Origin: Pseudomonas maioricensis
GTDB lineage: Bacteria > Pseudomonadota > Gammaproteobacteria > Pseudomonadales > Pseudomonadaceae
Direction of reading: 5' to 3'
Assembly (NCBI RefSeq): GCF_022790535.1
Contig: NZ_LOHG01000001.1
Span: 437,067 to 501,066, forward strand
Length of the DNA: 64,000 nucleotides
Numbering within the stretch: the stretch's first letter is position 1; each line of letters opens with the position of its first letter. A program made the position numbers and the translations under genes. The notes under the pieces are model-generated. The model searched no databases. It worked only from the letters and a program-made list of their open reading frames with translations, and was not told the DNA's origin. Below, piece by piece: positions 40,034 through 52,600 of the stretch.

Positions 40034-41137
40034 ATGCAGACACTTAAGGTCGAGCTTGGCGAGCGCAGCTACCCGATTCACATCGGCGAAGGCTTGCTGG
40101 ATCGTTTGGATTTACTCGCTCCGCATATCGTCGGGCGGCAAGTGGCGATTGTTTCCAACACCACCGTCGCACCGCTTTACCTTGAGCGACTGACCCGTAC
40201 GCTGGCCGATTATAAGGTCCTGCCCGTCATTCTTCCGGACGGTGAAGCTTTCAAGAACTGGGAAACCCTGCAAACCATTTTTGATGGCCTGCTGGGTGCT
40301 CGTCATGATCGTCGTACCACCGTGATTGCTCTCGGTGGCGGTGTCATTGGTGACATGGCCGGCTTTGCTGCTGCCTGCTATCAGCGGGGGGTGAATTTTA
40401 TTCAGATCCCTACTACCTTGCTGTCACAGGTCGATTCGTCGGTGGGCGGCAAGACCGGTATCAACCATCCGCTGGGCAAGAACATGGTCGGCGCTTTCTA
40501 TCAGCCGAGCGTTGTGCTGATCGATACCACCAGTCTCAACACCTTGCCTGAGCGTGAGCTGTCTGCAGGTCTTGCCGAGGTCATCAAGTACGGCCTGATC
40601 AGCGATGAACCGTTCCTGACCTGGCTTGAAGAAAGCATTGACCGGTTGCGCGGGCTGGATCAAGCCGCATTGACTGTTGCTATCGAGCGCTCCTGTGCTG
40701 CCAAAGCCTTGATCGTCGGCGCTGATGAGCGAGAAACCGGCGTGCGTGCCACGCTTAACCTCGGCCACACTTTCGGGCATGCCATCGAAACTCATATGGG
40801 TTACGGCGTCTGGCTGCATGGTGAGGCGGTAGGTGCAGGCACTGCCATGGCGTTGGAAATGTCTTCCCGGTTGGGCTGGATCAGCGAACAGGAACGTGAT
40901 CGCGGTATCCGCCTGCTGCAGCGTGCCGGTTTGCCGGTGGTGCCGCCGCAGGAAATGACCCCGGAGCATTTCCTTGAGCACATGGCGGTCGACAAAAAAG
41001 TCCTGGATGGTCGTATGCGTCTGGTCCTGCTTAGCCGTATGGGCGAAGCCGTGATCACCGACGAATATCCAAAAGAAGTATTACAGGCCACGCTGGCGGC
41101 GGATTACCGCGCCCTCGTGGATCAGCTCAGAGGTTAA
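40034..41137 (+). CDS. aroB: 3-dehydroquinate synthase
   Basis: A 367-residue NAD- and zinc-dependent enzyme converting DAHP to 3-dehydroquinate, the second step of the shikimate pathway. The NAD-binding [33 protein letters not shown] and the metal-binding [11 protein letters not shown] are intact. It follows aroK after 128 bases and precedes the DamX-like gene by 9 bases. Confidence 0.97.
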   Translation: MQTLKVELGERSYPIHIGEGLLDRLDLLAPHIVGRQVAIVSNTTVAPLYLERLTRTLADYKVLPVILPDGEAFKNWETLQTIFDGLLGARHDRRTTVIALGGGVIGDMAGFAAACYQRGVNFIQIPTTLLSQVDSSVGGKTGINHPLGKNMVGAFYQPSVVLIDTTSLNTLPERELSAGLAEVIKYGLISDEPFLTWLEESIDRLRGLDQAALTVAIERSCAAKALIVGADERETGVRATLNLGHTFGHAIETHMGYGVWLHGEAVGAGTAMALEMSSRLGWISEQERDRGIRLLQRAGLPVVPPQEMTPEHFLEHMAVDKKVLDGRMRLVLLSRMGEAVITDEYPKEVLQATLAADYRALVDQLRG

Positions 41138-41146
41138 TGAAAATCC

Positions 41147-42766
41147 ATGACGAGTAGCTTGCACGCCGACGAGGCCTTCCTCGGCCATTACCAGTTGAGT
41201 CATGACCCCTTCGCGGCGCGGGTACCTGGCTTCAAATTTTTCCCTGCCCAGCGCAAGCCGGTACTGGGGCAGCTGCATCATCTGGCGCGTTACAGCCAGC
41301 TGTTGCTGGTTGTGACCGGGCCAAACGGCAGCGGCAAGACCTTGTTGCGTCAGGCGCTGGTCGCCAGCACCAACAAGCAATCGGTTCAGAGCGTAGTGAT
41401 TTCGGCGCGCGGCGCCACCGATGCGTCCGGCCTGCTGCGTCAGGTTGCTCAGGCGCTGAATGTCGCCCAGCCAGAGATGCATGCCATTCTTGCTCAGATC
41501 GTGCAGTTGGCGCTGACCGGGCAAGAAGTCTATTTGTTGGTCGATGATGCCGAACAACTGGGCGAATCTGCACTCGAAGCACTGCTCGGTCTGGCTGATG
41601 GAAGTCCTGAAGGCCGTCCGCATGTGTTTTTGTTCGGTGAAGCCTCGCTGATCGATCGACTCGATCAGCTGTGTGCAGAGGCAGAAACCGAGGGCGAGCG
41701 CTATCACGTCATCGAGCTGGCACCTTACACGGAAGACGAAACACGGGAATATCTGGAGCAGCGACTGGAAGGTGCCGGACAAGGCATCGAATTGTTCACG
41801 GCCGAGCAGATAACCGATATTCACGAGCATTCCGGTGGATGGCCTGGCGCTATCAATCAGGTTGCCCGGGACTCAATGATCGAGGCGATGATCGCCAGCC
41901 GTTCGGCGGTCAAACGCCCAAGTGTGGGATTCAAAATGCCGAAGAAATATGTAATGGCACTGGGTGCTGTGGTTGCAGTCGGGGTATTGGCAGCAGTGCT
42001 GATCCCGGGCCGTGGCGGCAATTCCGGTGCTCCAGCGACGCAACCTGCCAACTCTCAGGCGCAATTGCCTTTGGGGCAGGGCACGCCAAGCGCCCAGCAG
42101 TCCAACAATGGTGGCCCTGCTATCGAGTTCGCAGGTAACTCGCAGCCGATGCCGTTGCCACTGGTGGGCAACTCTCAGCCTGTTATGCGTGGCCCGCTTG
42201 CTGAAGCGGCTGGCGCAAGTGATGGCGACGATGATGGCGTGCCGGTCGGTTCGGTTGAGCAGCCGCCGACCGTGACCACCACCGCGCCGCCTGCCGGTGT
42301 GCCGGCCGGCGCTGCACCTTCCACGCCTCGCTCGTCTATCGCGCCGCCAGCGGCTGCTACTGCTCCGAAGCCTGCCGCACCTGCGGCGACCGCTCCGAAG
42401 CCAGCAGCGCCAGCTCAGGCTCCTGCGCAGGTCGCAACCGCCAAGTCAGCACCTGCCGCCGCTGCGAAACCTGCGGCCGGTAGCAGTTGGTACGGCAGTC
42501 AGCAACCGGGTCGTTACGTTGTGCAGATTCTGGGCACCAGCTCAGAGACCACTGCTCAGGCTTTCGTTGCAGAGCAAGGTGGCGAGTACCGTTATTTCAA
42601 GAAAACGCTTCAGGGCAAGCCGCTGTATGTGATCACTTACGGCAACTTCTCTGATCGCGCAGCTGCCCTTGCAGCTATCAAGGGATTGCCAGCGAAGGTT
42701 CAGGCTGGTAAACCTTGGCCTCGTACTGTCGCCAGTATCCAACAGGAACTCGGCGCAGCTCGCTGA
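41147..42766 (+). CDS. AAA ATPase with C-terminal SPOR domain (DamX-like)
   Basis: A 539-residue protein with an ExeA-like AAA domain (Walker A TGPNGSGKT at residues 57-65; acidic Walker B VYLLVDDAEQL). One membrane helix lies at about 269-288 (YVMALGAVVAVGVLAAVLIP). A long Ala/Pro linker and a C-terminal SPOR domain (about 460-539, starting YVVQILGTSSETTAQAF) follow. The position after aroB is that of damX in enteric bacteria. SPOR suggests recruitment to the division septum. The N-terminal ATPase is longer than in E. coli DamX, so identical function is not assured. Confidence 0.85.
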   Translation: MTSSLHADEAFLGHYQLSHDPFAARVPGFKFFPAQRKPVLGQLHHLARYSQLLLVVTGPNGSGKTLLRQALVASTNKQSVQSVVISARGATDASGLLRQVAQALNVAQPEMHAILAQIVQLALTGQEVYLLVDDAEQLGESALEALLGLADGSPEGRPHVFLFGEASLIDRLDQLCAEAETEGERYHVIELAPYTEDETREYLEQRLEGAGQGIELFTAEQITDIHEHSGGWPGAINQVARDSMIEAMIASRSAVKRPSVGFKMPKKYVMALGAVVAVGVLAAVLIPGRGGNSGAPATQPANSQAQLPLGQGTPSAQQSNNGGPAIEFAGNSQPMPLPLVGNSQPVMRGPLAEAAGASDGDDDGVPVGSVEQPPTVTTTAPPAGVPAGAAPSTPRSSIAPPAAATAPKPAAPAATAPKPAAPAQAPAQVATAKSAPAAAAKPAAGSSWYGSQQPGRYVVQILGTSSETTAQAFVAEQGGEYRYFKKTLQGKPLYVITYGNFSDRAAALAAIKGLPAKVQAGKPWPRTVASIQQELGAAR

Positions 42767-43122
42767 AGTCGCAGCGGCCTTACCCTGGCCGCTCACCCAG
42801 CAACCTGTTTGACCTCTTGAGCGTGCTGCCACTGGCAGCGCGCCTTGTGGTGTCTGTATCACAGGCACCTTAGGTATTCAGAACGCTTCTGGTCAGAACG
42901 ATAAAAAAGTCTTTCGGCTAGCACAGCATCCAGCTATAAACGTTCATAAATGCGACACGAATTTACGACTGTTCGTCGTTAAATTTGTGAGGCTTTGTGT
43001 CGCTGTGTACAATGACCTCCCTTTTGCTCCCGCTAAGCTGGCGTACGTTCAGCGCGAGAGGTAACTGGTTGAATTGAAAAGAAATTTGTCTCTTTTAGAG
43101 GCAGCCTGGTGAGAAAGTGTCT
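42767..43122. other. Non-coding region upstream of gltB
   Basis: A 356-base gap. It contains a small inverted repeat AGCGGCC/GGCCGCT (42773-42793) just after the DamX-like gene, which may weakly terminate it but lacks a T run. The candidate gltB promoter is at 42985-43013. No gene was recognised. Confidence 0.55.
42985..43013 (+). promoter_or_regulatory. Candidate sigma-70 promoter of gltB
   Basis: TTGTGA at 42985-42990 and TACAAT at 43008-43013 are separated by exactly 17 bases, about 110 bases before the gltB start. The -10 matches five of six consensus bases, the -35 four of six. Confidence 0.55.
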
Positions 43123-46100
43123 ATGAAAGCAGGTCTGTACCATCCAGATGAATTCAAGGATAACTGTGGTTTCGGCCTGATTGCCCACATGCAGGGCGAG
43201 CCCAGTCATCACCTGTTGCAGACGGCTATCCAAGCCCTGACCTGCATGACCCACCGTGGTGGGATCAACGCCGACGGCAAGACCGGTGACGGTTGCGGGC
43301 TGTTGATTCAAAAACCGGACGCGTTCCTGCGCGCCGTTGCCAAGGAAACCTTTGGCAACGAGCTGCCGCGTCAATACGCCGTGGGCATGGTGTTCCTCAA
43401 TCAGGACGACGCTAAAGCCGATGTCGCCCGCGAGAACATGAATCGCGAAATCCTTGCCGCTGGCCTGACCCTCGTCGGCTGGCGCCAAGTGCCTATCGAC
43501 ACCAGCGTGCTGGGTCGTCTGGCGCTGGAGCGTCTGCCGAAAATCGAGCAGGTGTTCATCGGCGGTGAAGGCCTGAGCGATCAGGAGTTCGCGATCAAGC
43601 TGTTCAGCGCACGCCGCCGTTCGTCGGTCGCCAACGCTGAAGACACTGATCACTACATCTGCAGCTTTTCTCACAAGACCATCATCTACAAAGGTCTGAT
43701 GATGCCGCGCGACCTGACGGCATTCTTCCCGGACCTGAGCGACGAGCGTCTGCAGACCGCGATTTGCGTATTTCACCAGCGCTTCTCGACCAACACCCTG
43801 CCGAAATGGCCGCTTGCGCAGCCATTCCGCTTTCTCGCTCACAATGGCGAGATCAACACCATTACTGGCAACCGCAACTGGGCGCAGGCCCGTCGCACCA
43901 AGTTCGCCAACGAACTGATTCCGGATCTGGATGAGTTGGGCCCGCTGGTCAACCGCGTGGGTTCCGACTCCTCAAGCATGGACAACATGCTGGAACTGAT
44001 GGTCACCGGCGGTATCGACCTGTTCCGTGGCGTGCGCATGATTATTCCGCCTGCGTGGCAGAACGTTGAGACCATGGACCCCGATCTGCGGGCGTTCTAT
44101 GAGTACAACTCCATGCACATGGAGCCTTGGGATGGTCCGGCCGGTGTCGTGATGACCGAAGGCCGTCATGCGGTGTGCCTGCTTGACCGTAACGGTCTGC
44201 GTCCGGCGCGCTGGGTCACCACCAAGAATGGCTACATCACCCTGGCGTCGGAAATCGGCGTGTGGGACTACAAGCCGGAAGACGTGATCGCCAAGGGCCG
44301 TGTCGGCCCGGGTCAGATCTTTGCCGTGGACACTGAAACCGGCCAGATCCTCGACACCGACGCCATCGACAACCGCTTGAAGTCGCGTCACCCGTACAAG
44401 CAATGGCTGCGCAAGAACGCCCTGCGCATCCAGGCGACCATCGAAGACAATGACCACGGTTCGGCTTTCTACAATGCCGACCAGCTCAAGCAATACATGA
44501 AGATGTATCAGGTCACCTTCGAAGAGCGTGATCAGGTATTGCGTCCGCTCGGTGAGCAGGGCCAGGAAGCGGTCGGCTCCATGGGTGACGACACGCCGAT
44601 GGCGATTCTGTCGCAGCGCGTGCGTTCGCCTTACGACTACTTCCGCCAGCAGTTCGCGCAGGTGACCAACCCGCCGATCGACCCGCTGCGTGAAGCCATC
44701 GTCATGTCGCTGGAAATCTGCCTCGGTGCCGAGCGCAACATTTTCCAGGAGTCGCCTGAGCACGCTTCCCGCGTGATCCTCAGCTCGCCGGTTATTTCTC
44801 CGGCCAAGTGGCGCTCGCTGATGACTCTGGAGCGTCCGGGCTTCGAGCGGCAGATCATCGACCTGAACTACGATGAGAGCATGGGCCTTGAAGCGGCTGT
44901 GCGTAACATCGCTGATCAGGCTGAAGAAGCCGTGCGTGCCGGTCGTACCCAGATCGTCCTGACCGACCGTCATATCGCTCCAGGCAAATTGCCTGCTCAC
45001 GCCTCTTTGGCTGTAGGCGCTGTGCACCACCGCCTGACCGAAAAAGGCCTGCGCTGCGACAGCAACATTCTGGTTGAAACCGCGACAGCCCGTGATCCGC
45101 ATCACTTCGCGGTATTGATCGGCTTCGGTGCGTCGGCGGTTTATCCGTTCCTGGCTTACGAAGTGCTGGGCGACCTGATCCGCACGGGCGAAGTACTGGG
45201 CGACCTCTACGAGGTGTTCAAGAACTACCGCAAAGGCATCACCAAGGGCCTGCTCAAGATCCTGTCGAAGATGGGGATCTCGACCATCGCGTCGTACCGT
45301 GGCGCGCAGTTGTTCGAAGCCATCGGTTTGTCCGAAGCGGTCTGCGACCTGAGCTTCCGTGGTGTGCCAAGCCGCATCAAAGGTGCGCGCTTCGTTGATA
45401 TCGAAGCTGAGCAGAAATTGCTGTCCAACGAAGCCTGGAGCCCGCGCAAGCCGATCCAGCAAGGTGGCCTGCTCAAGTTCGTGTTCGGCGGCGAATACCA
45501 CGCCTACAACCCGGACGTGGTCAGCATGCTGCAAGCCGCTGTGCAGCAGGGCGACTACAGCAAGTTCAAGGAATACACCTCGCTGGTGGACAAGCGTCCG
45601 GTATCGATGATTCGCGACCTGTTTCAGGTCAAGACCCTCGACACTCCGATGTCCATCGACGAAGTCGAGCCGCTGGCGGAAATCCTCAAGCGTTTCGACT
45701 CAGCCGGGATCTCCCTGGGCGCACTGTCGCCGGAAGCTCACGAAGCACTGGCCGAGGCCATGAACCGTCTGGGCGCACGCTCCAACTCCGGTGAGGGCGG
45801 TGAAGACCCTGCGCGCTACGGCACCATCCGCAGCTCGAAAATCAAACAGATCGCCACCGGCCGTTTTGGTGTGACCCCTGAGTATCTGGTCAACGCTGAC
45901 GTGTTGCAGATCAAGGTCGCTCAAGGCGCCAAGCCGGGCGAGGGCGGGCAACTGCCTGGTGGTAAAGTGAATGGCCTGATCGCCAAGCTGCGTTATGCAG
46001 TGCCGGGCGTGACCCTGATTTCGCCACCGCCGCACCACGACATCTATTCCATCGAAGACTTGTCGCAGCTGATTTTCGACCTTAAACAAGTCAATCCGGA

Positions 46101-47571
46101 TGCGCTGGTTTCGGTGAAACTGGTAGCTGAAGCGGGCGTGGGTACGATTGCTGCCGGTGTGGCCAAGGCGTATGCCGACCTGATCACTATTTCCGGGTAC
46201 GACGGCGGCACCGGTGCATCGCCACTGTCGTCGATCAAATACGCGGGCGCTCCTTGGGAACTCGGCCTGGCCGAAACTCACCAGACCCTGCGCGGCAACG
46301 ATTTGCGCGGCAAGGTTCGGGTACAGACCGATGGTGGTCTGAAAACCGGTCTGGACGTGATCAAGGCTGCAATCCTCGGCGCCGAAAGCTTCGGTTTCGG
46401 TACCGCGCCAATGATCGCGCTGGGCTGCAAATACCTGCGTATCTGCCACCTGAACAACTGCGCTACCGGCGTTGCGACTCAGAACGACAAGCTGCGCAAG
46501 GATCACTACATCGGCACCGTCGACATGGTGATCAACTTCTTCACCTACGTGGCTGAAGAAACCCGCGAGTGGCTGGCCAAGCTGGGCGTTCGTTCGCTGG
46601 AAGAGCTGATCGGTCGTACTGATCTGCTCGACATCCTGCCGGGCGAAACTGCCAAGCAGCAGCATCTGGACCTGACGCCATTGTTGGGCAGCGATCACAT
46701 TCCGGCTGACAAACCTCAGTTCAGCCTGGTAGATCGTAACCCGCCGTTCGACAAAGGCCTGCTGGCTGAACGTATGGTTGAAATGGCCAAACCGGCCATT
46801 GAAAGCCTGAGCGGCGGTGAGTTCGAGCTGGAAATCTGCAACTGCGACCGTTCCATTGGCGCAAGGATTTCCGGCGAGATCGCCAAGTTGCACGGCAACC
46901 AGGGCATGAACAAGGCACCGATCACCTTCCGCTTCAAAGGGACGGCGGGTCAGAGCTTCGGTGTTTGGAACGCCGGTGGTTTGAACATGTATCTGGAAGG
47001 TGATGCCAACGACTACGTCGGTAAAGGCATGACTGCGGGCAAGCTGGTGATCGTTCCTCCTAAAGGCAGTCCGTTCAAGACCCAGGAAAGCGCCATCATC
47101 GGCAACACCTGTCTGTACGGCGCAACCGGCGGCAAGCTGTTCGCAGCCGGTACCGCAGGCGAGCGTTTCGCGGTGCGTAACTCCGGTGCTCACACCATCG
47201 TGGAAGGCACGGGCGACCACTGCTGCGAATACATGACCGGCGGGTTTGTCTGCGTATTGGGCAAGACCGGTTATAACTTCGGTTCCGGCATGACCGGTGG
47301 TTTCGCCTACGTGCTGGACCTGGACAACACTTTCGTTGACCGGGTTAACCACGAACTGGTTGAAATCCAGCGGATCAGCGGCGAAGCGATGGAAGCTTAT
47401 CGCAGCCATCTGGAGCGTGTACTGGCCGAGTATGTCGAGGAAACAGACAGTGAGTGGGGCCGTAACGTCTGGGAAAACCTGGACGACTACCTGCGCCGCT
47501 TCTGGATGGTCAAGCCGAAGGCAGCTTCGTTGAAGTCCTTGCTCTCCAGCACCCGCGCGAATCCGCAGTAA
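43123..47571 (+). CDS. gltB: Glutamate synthase (NADPH) large subunit
   Basis: A 1482-residue enzyme that transfers the glutamine amide to 2-oxoglutarate. The N-terminal class II amidotransferase has its nucleophile Cys15 in DNCGFGLIA, so a 14-residue propeptide is removed. Next come the central domain and the FMN domain with [14 protein letters not shown]. The 3Fe-4S cysteines are in [19 protein letters not shown], and a C-terminal beta-helix (GXXGG-rich) domain completes the protein. The ATG at 43123 follows GGTGAGAAAG; a GTG two codons earlier is less likely. gltD follows after 121 bases. Confidence 0.97.
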   Translation: MKAGLYHPDEFKDNCGFGLIAHMQGEPSHHLLQTAIQALTCMTHRGGINADGKTGDGCGLLIQKPDAFLRAVAKETFGNELPRQYAVGMVFLNQDDAKADVARENMNREILAAGLTLVGWRQVPIDTSVLGRLALERLPKIEQVFIGGEGLSDQEFAIKLFSARRRSSVANAEDTDHYICSFSHKTIIYKGLMMPRDLTAFFPDLSDERLQTAICVFHQRFSTNTLPKWPLAQPFRFLAHNGEINTITGNRNWAQARRTKFANELIPDLDELGPLVNRVGSDSSSMDNMLELMVTGGIDLFRGVRMIIPPAWQNVETMDPDLRAFYEYNSMHMEPWDGPAGVVMTEGRHAVCLLDRNGLRPARWVTTKNGYITLASEIGVWDYKPEDVIAKGRVGPGQIFAVDTETGQILDTDAIDNRLKSRHPYKQWLRKNALRIQATIEDNDHGSAFYNADQLKQYMKMYQVTFEERDQVLRPLGEQGQEAVGSMGDDTPMAILSQRVRSPYDYFRQQFAQVTNPPIDPLREAIVMSLEICLGAERNIFQESPEHASRVILSSPVISPAKWRSLMTLERPGFERQIIDLNYDESMGLEAAVRNIADQAEEAVRAGRTQIVLTDRHIAPGKLPAHASLAVGAVHHRLTEKGLRCDSNILVETATARDPHHFAVLIGFGASAVYPFLAYEVLGDLIRTGEVLGDLYEVFKNYRKGITKGLLKILSKMGISTIASYRGAQLFEAIGLSEAVCDLSFRGVPSRIKGARFVDIEAEQKLLSNEAWSPRKPIQQGGLLKFVFGGEYHAYNPDVVSMLQAAVQQGDYSKFKEYTSLVDKRPVSMIRDLFQVKTLDTPMSIDEVEPLAEILKRFDSAGISLGALSPEAHEALAEAMNRLGARSNSGEGGEDPARYGTIRSSKIKQIATGRFGVTPEYLVNADVLQIKVAQGAKPGEGGQLPGGKVNGLIAKLRYAVPGVTLISPPPHHDIYSIEDLSQLIFDLKQVNPDALVSVKLVAEAGVGTIAAGVAKAYADLITISGYDGGTGASPLSSIKYAGAPWELGLAETHQTLRGNDLRGKVRVQTDGGLKTGLDVIKAAILGAESFGFGTAPMIALGCKYLRICHLNNCATGVATQNDKLRKDHYIGTVDMVINFFTYVAEETREWLAKLGVRSLEELIGRTDLLDILPGETAKQQHLDLTPLLGSDHIPADKPQFSLVDRNPPFDKGLLAERMVEMAKPAIESLSGGEFELEICNCDRSIGARISGEIAKLHGNQGMNKAPITFRFKGTAGQSFGVWNAGGLNMYLEGDANDYVGKGMTAGKLVIVPPKGSPFKTQESAIIGNTCLYGATGGKLFAAGTAGERFAVRNSGAHTIVEGTGDHCCEYMTGGFVCVLGKTGYNFGSGMTGGFAYVLDLDNTFVDRVNHELVEIQRISGEAMEAYRSHLERVLAEYVEETDSEWGRNVWENLDDYLRRFWMVKPKAASLKSLLSSTRANPQ

Positions 47572-47642
47572 CTGCAGCTTTAAGCGGCAAGCTTCAAGCC
47601 GCAAGTTAACAGCAGTGCGTGATTTGCCTGCGAATATGATTC

Positions 47643-47675
47643 TGGCAGCTTCAGGTTTGTCGCCTGAAGCTGCCA
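47643..47675 (+). promoter_or_regulatory. Stem-loop between gltB and gltD
   Basis: TGGCAGCTTCAGG (47643-47655) pairs perfectly with CCTGAAGCTGCCA (47663-47675) around a 7-base loop, with no T run after it. It ends 17 bases before the gltD start. It could stabilise the gltB mRNA or tune gltD expression. It may also be a remnant of an AGCTTCAAGC-type dispersed repeat, which also shows at 47584-47606. Confidence 0.6.
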
Positions 47676-47680
47676 TGTAG

Positions 47681-49111
<1,431 letters not shown>

Positions 49112-49168
49112 TGTAGCAGCTCGCCTCCTATCAAATAAGATGCAATTTTTTCAGAGTTGACTCAAATC

Positions 49169-49261
49169 CTGTAGGAGCTCACCGAGTTTACGAGGCCAGC
49201 GATAGCGGTTTATCTGACACACCGCCATCGCTGGCCTCGTAACCTCGGTGAGCTCCTACAG
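49169..49261. repeat. REP-like inverted repeat, GCTCACCGAGGTTACGAGGCCAGCGAT type
   Basis: 35-bp arms at 49169-49203 and 49227-49261 with one mismatch. Same inner arm as at 6959-7047. Confidence 0.87.
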
Positions 49262-49331
49262 TCCATTGCTTGCTCCGCGACAACGTGGTGTCAGGAACGC
49301 CGGGGCGACTCCCACAGGTTCTTGATCGTCT

Positions 49332-49421
49332 GTAGGAGTGAGCTTGCTCGCGATAAACGATAACGCAATGGGTCTGAAGAACTGCGGGATCCAGATCGCG
49401 GGCAAGCTCCGCTCTTGCATA
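49332..49421. repeat. Decayed hybrid REP-like element
   Basis: The left arm (49332-49356) is the intact GTGAGCTTGCTCGCGAT type. The right arm (49397-49421) reads ATCGCGGGCAAGCTCCGCTCTTGCA, closer to the GCTTGCCCGCGA type and with a corrupted outer end. Confidence 0.6.
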
Positions 49422-49692
49422 ATCCTCGCTCCCGCTTCAAACCCGGCAACAAATCGGGATCGTTCCCCCGGGCAGAAGCCACTCCCAACCAAACCCCTGC
49501 GCTAATAGCCCTCCAGCTTCATCCTCCTCTTTTACCCCATCGGCGCCATCAGATGCTGGCTGGCCAACTGCGTTGCGGTTTATTTCCCCGAAGTATTTCT
49601 GCTCTACGGGCAGGCTAGGATCTTTGCCTGACTTAACGGGAACACTGTCGTACAGACTCCCATTTCATACATGTCGCTATAAGGAAATAGCC

Positions 49693-52600
49693 ATGTTTCG
49701 AGATATAGCCTTACCTGCCTCTGCCACCTCTTCAGGCACCGAAGAACCGAGGGTCTTCAGGCCAAGCATTAGCGCAATCCGTGAACACGTCGCCCGCCAG
49801 GATGCTGATCGAATCCTTGATCAGTTTGCCGAGCGATTTACTGAAGATAACTATTTCCCGGAAGGTGGCGACGGTTTGCTGTTCGCCATGCTGACCTTGC
49901 TGCCTCAGTGGTCGGTGAACATGGGCATCGTCGTTGTGGATAGCGAAGGTGGCACGTTGGTCTCCTACCTCAAAGGCAACGATTGGACGGTTGTTGAGCA
50001 AACGATCACCTTCGTGCAGCGTGATGATGGTTCTTACTCTGCACCGGGCAGTGCCTTGACTTACCTCACTGAGTCGCTGTTCTGGGTGTTGTGCAGCCAG
50101 ATTCCTTCAACATCCGAGATCGGTCGCTATGGCGATGATATTAGTGTCGAGAGCCGAATCGCGACGTTACGTGGGCAAATCTCAAGAGCGTCACGAATGG
50201 AGCGTGCGCTACTGTTCGAGGCATTGATGGCGGATGCACATATCTCGAAGTCCGGATCGACGGACATCAAGCTCAATCCCTACCTGCCATTTTGGACATC
50301 TTCCCCACAAGACTGGCCTCTGGCGTTGTGGTCATTGCACGAAGTGAATCCGCAGTTGCCGGTCGCACGTCTCGAAGACTTGCTGCTCAGCCTGCCACTC
50401 ACCGATGATCAACAAGCTGATTTGCTGAATAACGCCACATTGCCCGAAACGTTTTTCGAGGCTTTGCAAGAGTCGCTGCACGAATGGTCGCACTACCGAG
50501 CGATTGATGGATTAAGGCATACCCGCGTCTATGACGCGCAAACCGATGATCTGGCTCGCACGCTGGCAGGGGGGCTTTTGAAAGATCGACTTGCTCGGGA
50601 CCTAGTGATTACCGAGTATGAAGAAAGTCGGTATCAACCTCTCGGCCCGAACGATAATCCCGTGATACTGGTGCAAGCCGGTAAAGGTGTTTACGGTCGG
50701 GAAGACGAAGAGGGTGGAGTGATAAGGCCTGTCGAAAGGGGCACCGACAGTTTTTACCTGGCAATCCTTGCTCAGTTGCGGGCTTACGAGCTGCATGCGC
50801 TGGGGCTTGAGTCCGATCAGGACGTCAATGACTTGCGAGCGGTCATTGCTGGTCTCGCCTCTGAAGGTGACAGGGGCATGCTTTACCTTGAAGGTGTGTC
50901 AAATACGAGTGAACAGTTGCTACCAGACTGGATTCAGCAGGCGTCCTCAGAGGATATGCTTGCGTGGAAGGCTGCCATGCAGGCCTACAGTCAGGCGGTG
51001 CTTGAAGCACAAGCACCGGGGTTTATTGACGTGTCTGCCTACGGTGAACCTCGAGAGCTGCGTAACTATGTGAGGGAGAAGCTGAGTGCCCGGCTCAGCT
51101 TCGATCACGGGTTGGCGTTGAGCCCTGACGAGATATTTATCGTGACTCGCCATGTATCGACGGAATTCAGTTTTGCAGTGGATACAGAATACGGCTTTGC
51201 GGATTCCTCAGAGCCTGTTGACGTGATCCCTACAGCGCAAGCTCGTGATCTGATTGAGTTGTGCCTGGAAAATCTCTCCATTACGGACCTGAATTTTCTA
51301 CTCACAGGTCAGGCCTTCGACAGCGCGCGCAGACCTATCAGTCAACTTACTCCCACTTATCTATTCAACCTGGTTCGTGACCTGAACGTAGGCGAAAGCT
51401 ATTTAGAGTTTCTGAGCACCCGACTGCTCACATCACCAGAAGGCCAGTGGTGCAAGGAGCACTATGCGCTTGTTATGCAGGCTCAAATGCGTATTGATGC
51501 TCTTGAAGCGAAGATGGCTGGAGATTTTCGCGAAGGCGTCGATTGGCCCGCAGGCCATGACGATCGCGGGTACAAATGGGTACAGGCTGTTCTGGATCAT
51601 CCTGTGGATGATGACGCCCGTGCGTTAGTGGACGGCCATCGTGTAGCGGTTGAAAAAATACAGATCAATAGGGTGCCACTGGATGGGCTGTTAATTATCA
51701 GGCAGGCCTCCAGTTATTTCGGCTCGCCTATTGTTGTCTACATTCCGCAGATGCCTGATGGAAGGTGCTTCTGGGCGCTCAACCGCCTTATCGACCTTCG
51801 ATCGATACTGCAGGACCCTGTCAATCTCGAGCATGTGATAGATCTGGCTGCGCCCGAATATCGGGACAAAATCAGAGACATGTTAGTCAATCACTGGCAC
51901 ATGCTCGGTATTGAAACCACACCTTTCAGCCGGAGCTTCCTGGAAGCAAGCTATAAAACCCAAGTCAACAGGGTCGTTGCAGCGGTTAACCAACAAACCT
52001 CCACGACCAGCGAAAAAAACTGGGAAAGCGCTTGGGAAATCATCAGGTTTGTTGGCGAGACTGTCTTGGCATTCACACCCTTTAAAGTCGCCTTCCCCAT
52101 TGCTGCGCTTCGCAGTCTGTATGCCATAACGCAAGGTGTGCAGAGCACCCAGAACGGCGAGCAAGAGGGCTCCCTTTATTTTGTTGAAGCCGCATTGTTT
52201 TTGCTGGATGCGCTAGGCCCTAACCCAAAGATAAAACCGTCGAAAGTTAGAAGTTCGGGCTTTTCCAGCTTGCGTTCTTCAAAAGCCCTCGCCCATTCCC
52301 CCGAGGGCCTGAAATTGCGCACTGACGGTGTTTACAGCGGTGTGTATGAAGTCAAAAAATCAGGCGTACCTACGAGTTTCTATGTGAAAGACGCCGGTAA
52401 AACCTACCCGGTTCGCTACGACCGTGATTACGCGACGTGGCGGTTGATTGATCCCCGCCGTCCGGATGCTTATTACCAGGCGCCGATCAGCTTCGAAGGC
52501 GGTGTCTGGACGCACGCAAAAGTCGGACTGTTGGGCGGCGGGCGCAAGGCTGTAAAAGCACCGACGCCTGGGCCCTCTGGTGCGAGTGGCGCACCCAAGC

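Larger units (their letters stand above)
49112..49692. other. Repeat-rich gap upstream of the toxin-like gene
   Basis: A 581-base gap without a credible gene. It holds the palindrome at 49169-49261, a degenerate tail (49262-49319) similar to the window start, and a decayed palindrome at 49332-49421. About 270 bases before the toxin-like gene hold no promoter that I can name with confidence. The mix of decayed repeats marks the left border of the accessory insertion. Confidence 0.55.

Noticed and set aside
43972..45534. Open frame of 520 codons antisense to gltB
   Set aside because: Same reasons: shadow of the gltB coding pattern, no ribosome site, no domain.
49256..49492. Minus-strand frame of 78 codons upstream of the toxin-like gene
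   Set aside because: Consists of palindromic repeat remnants; no ribosome site and no protein features.
49624..49655. TTGCCT/TACAGA pair as promoter of the toxin-like gene
   Set aside because: The spacing is 20 bases and both boxes are weak; I could not support it.
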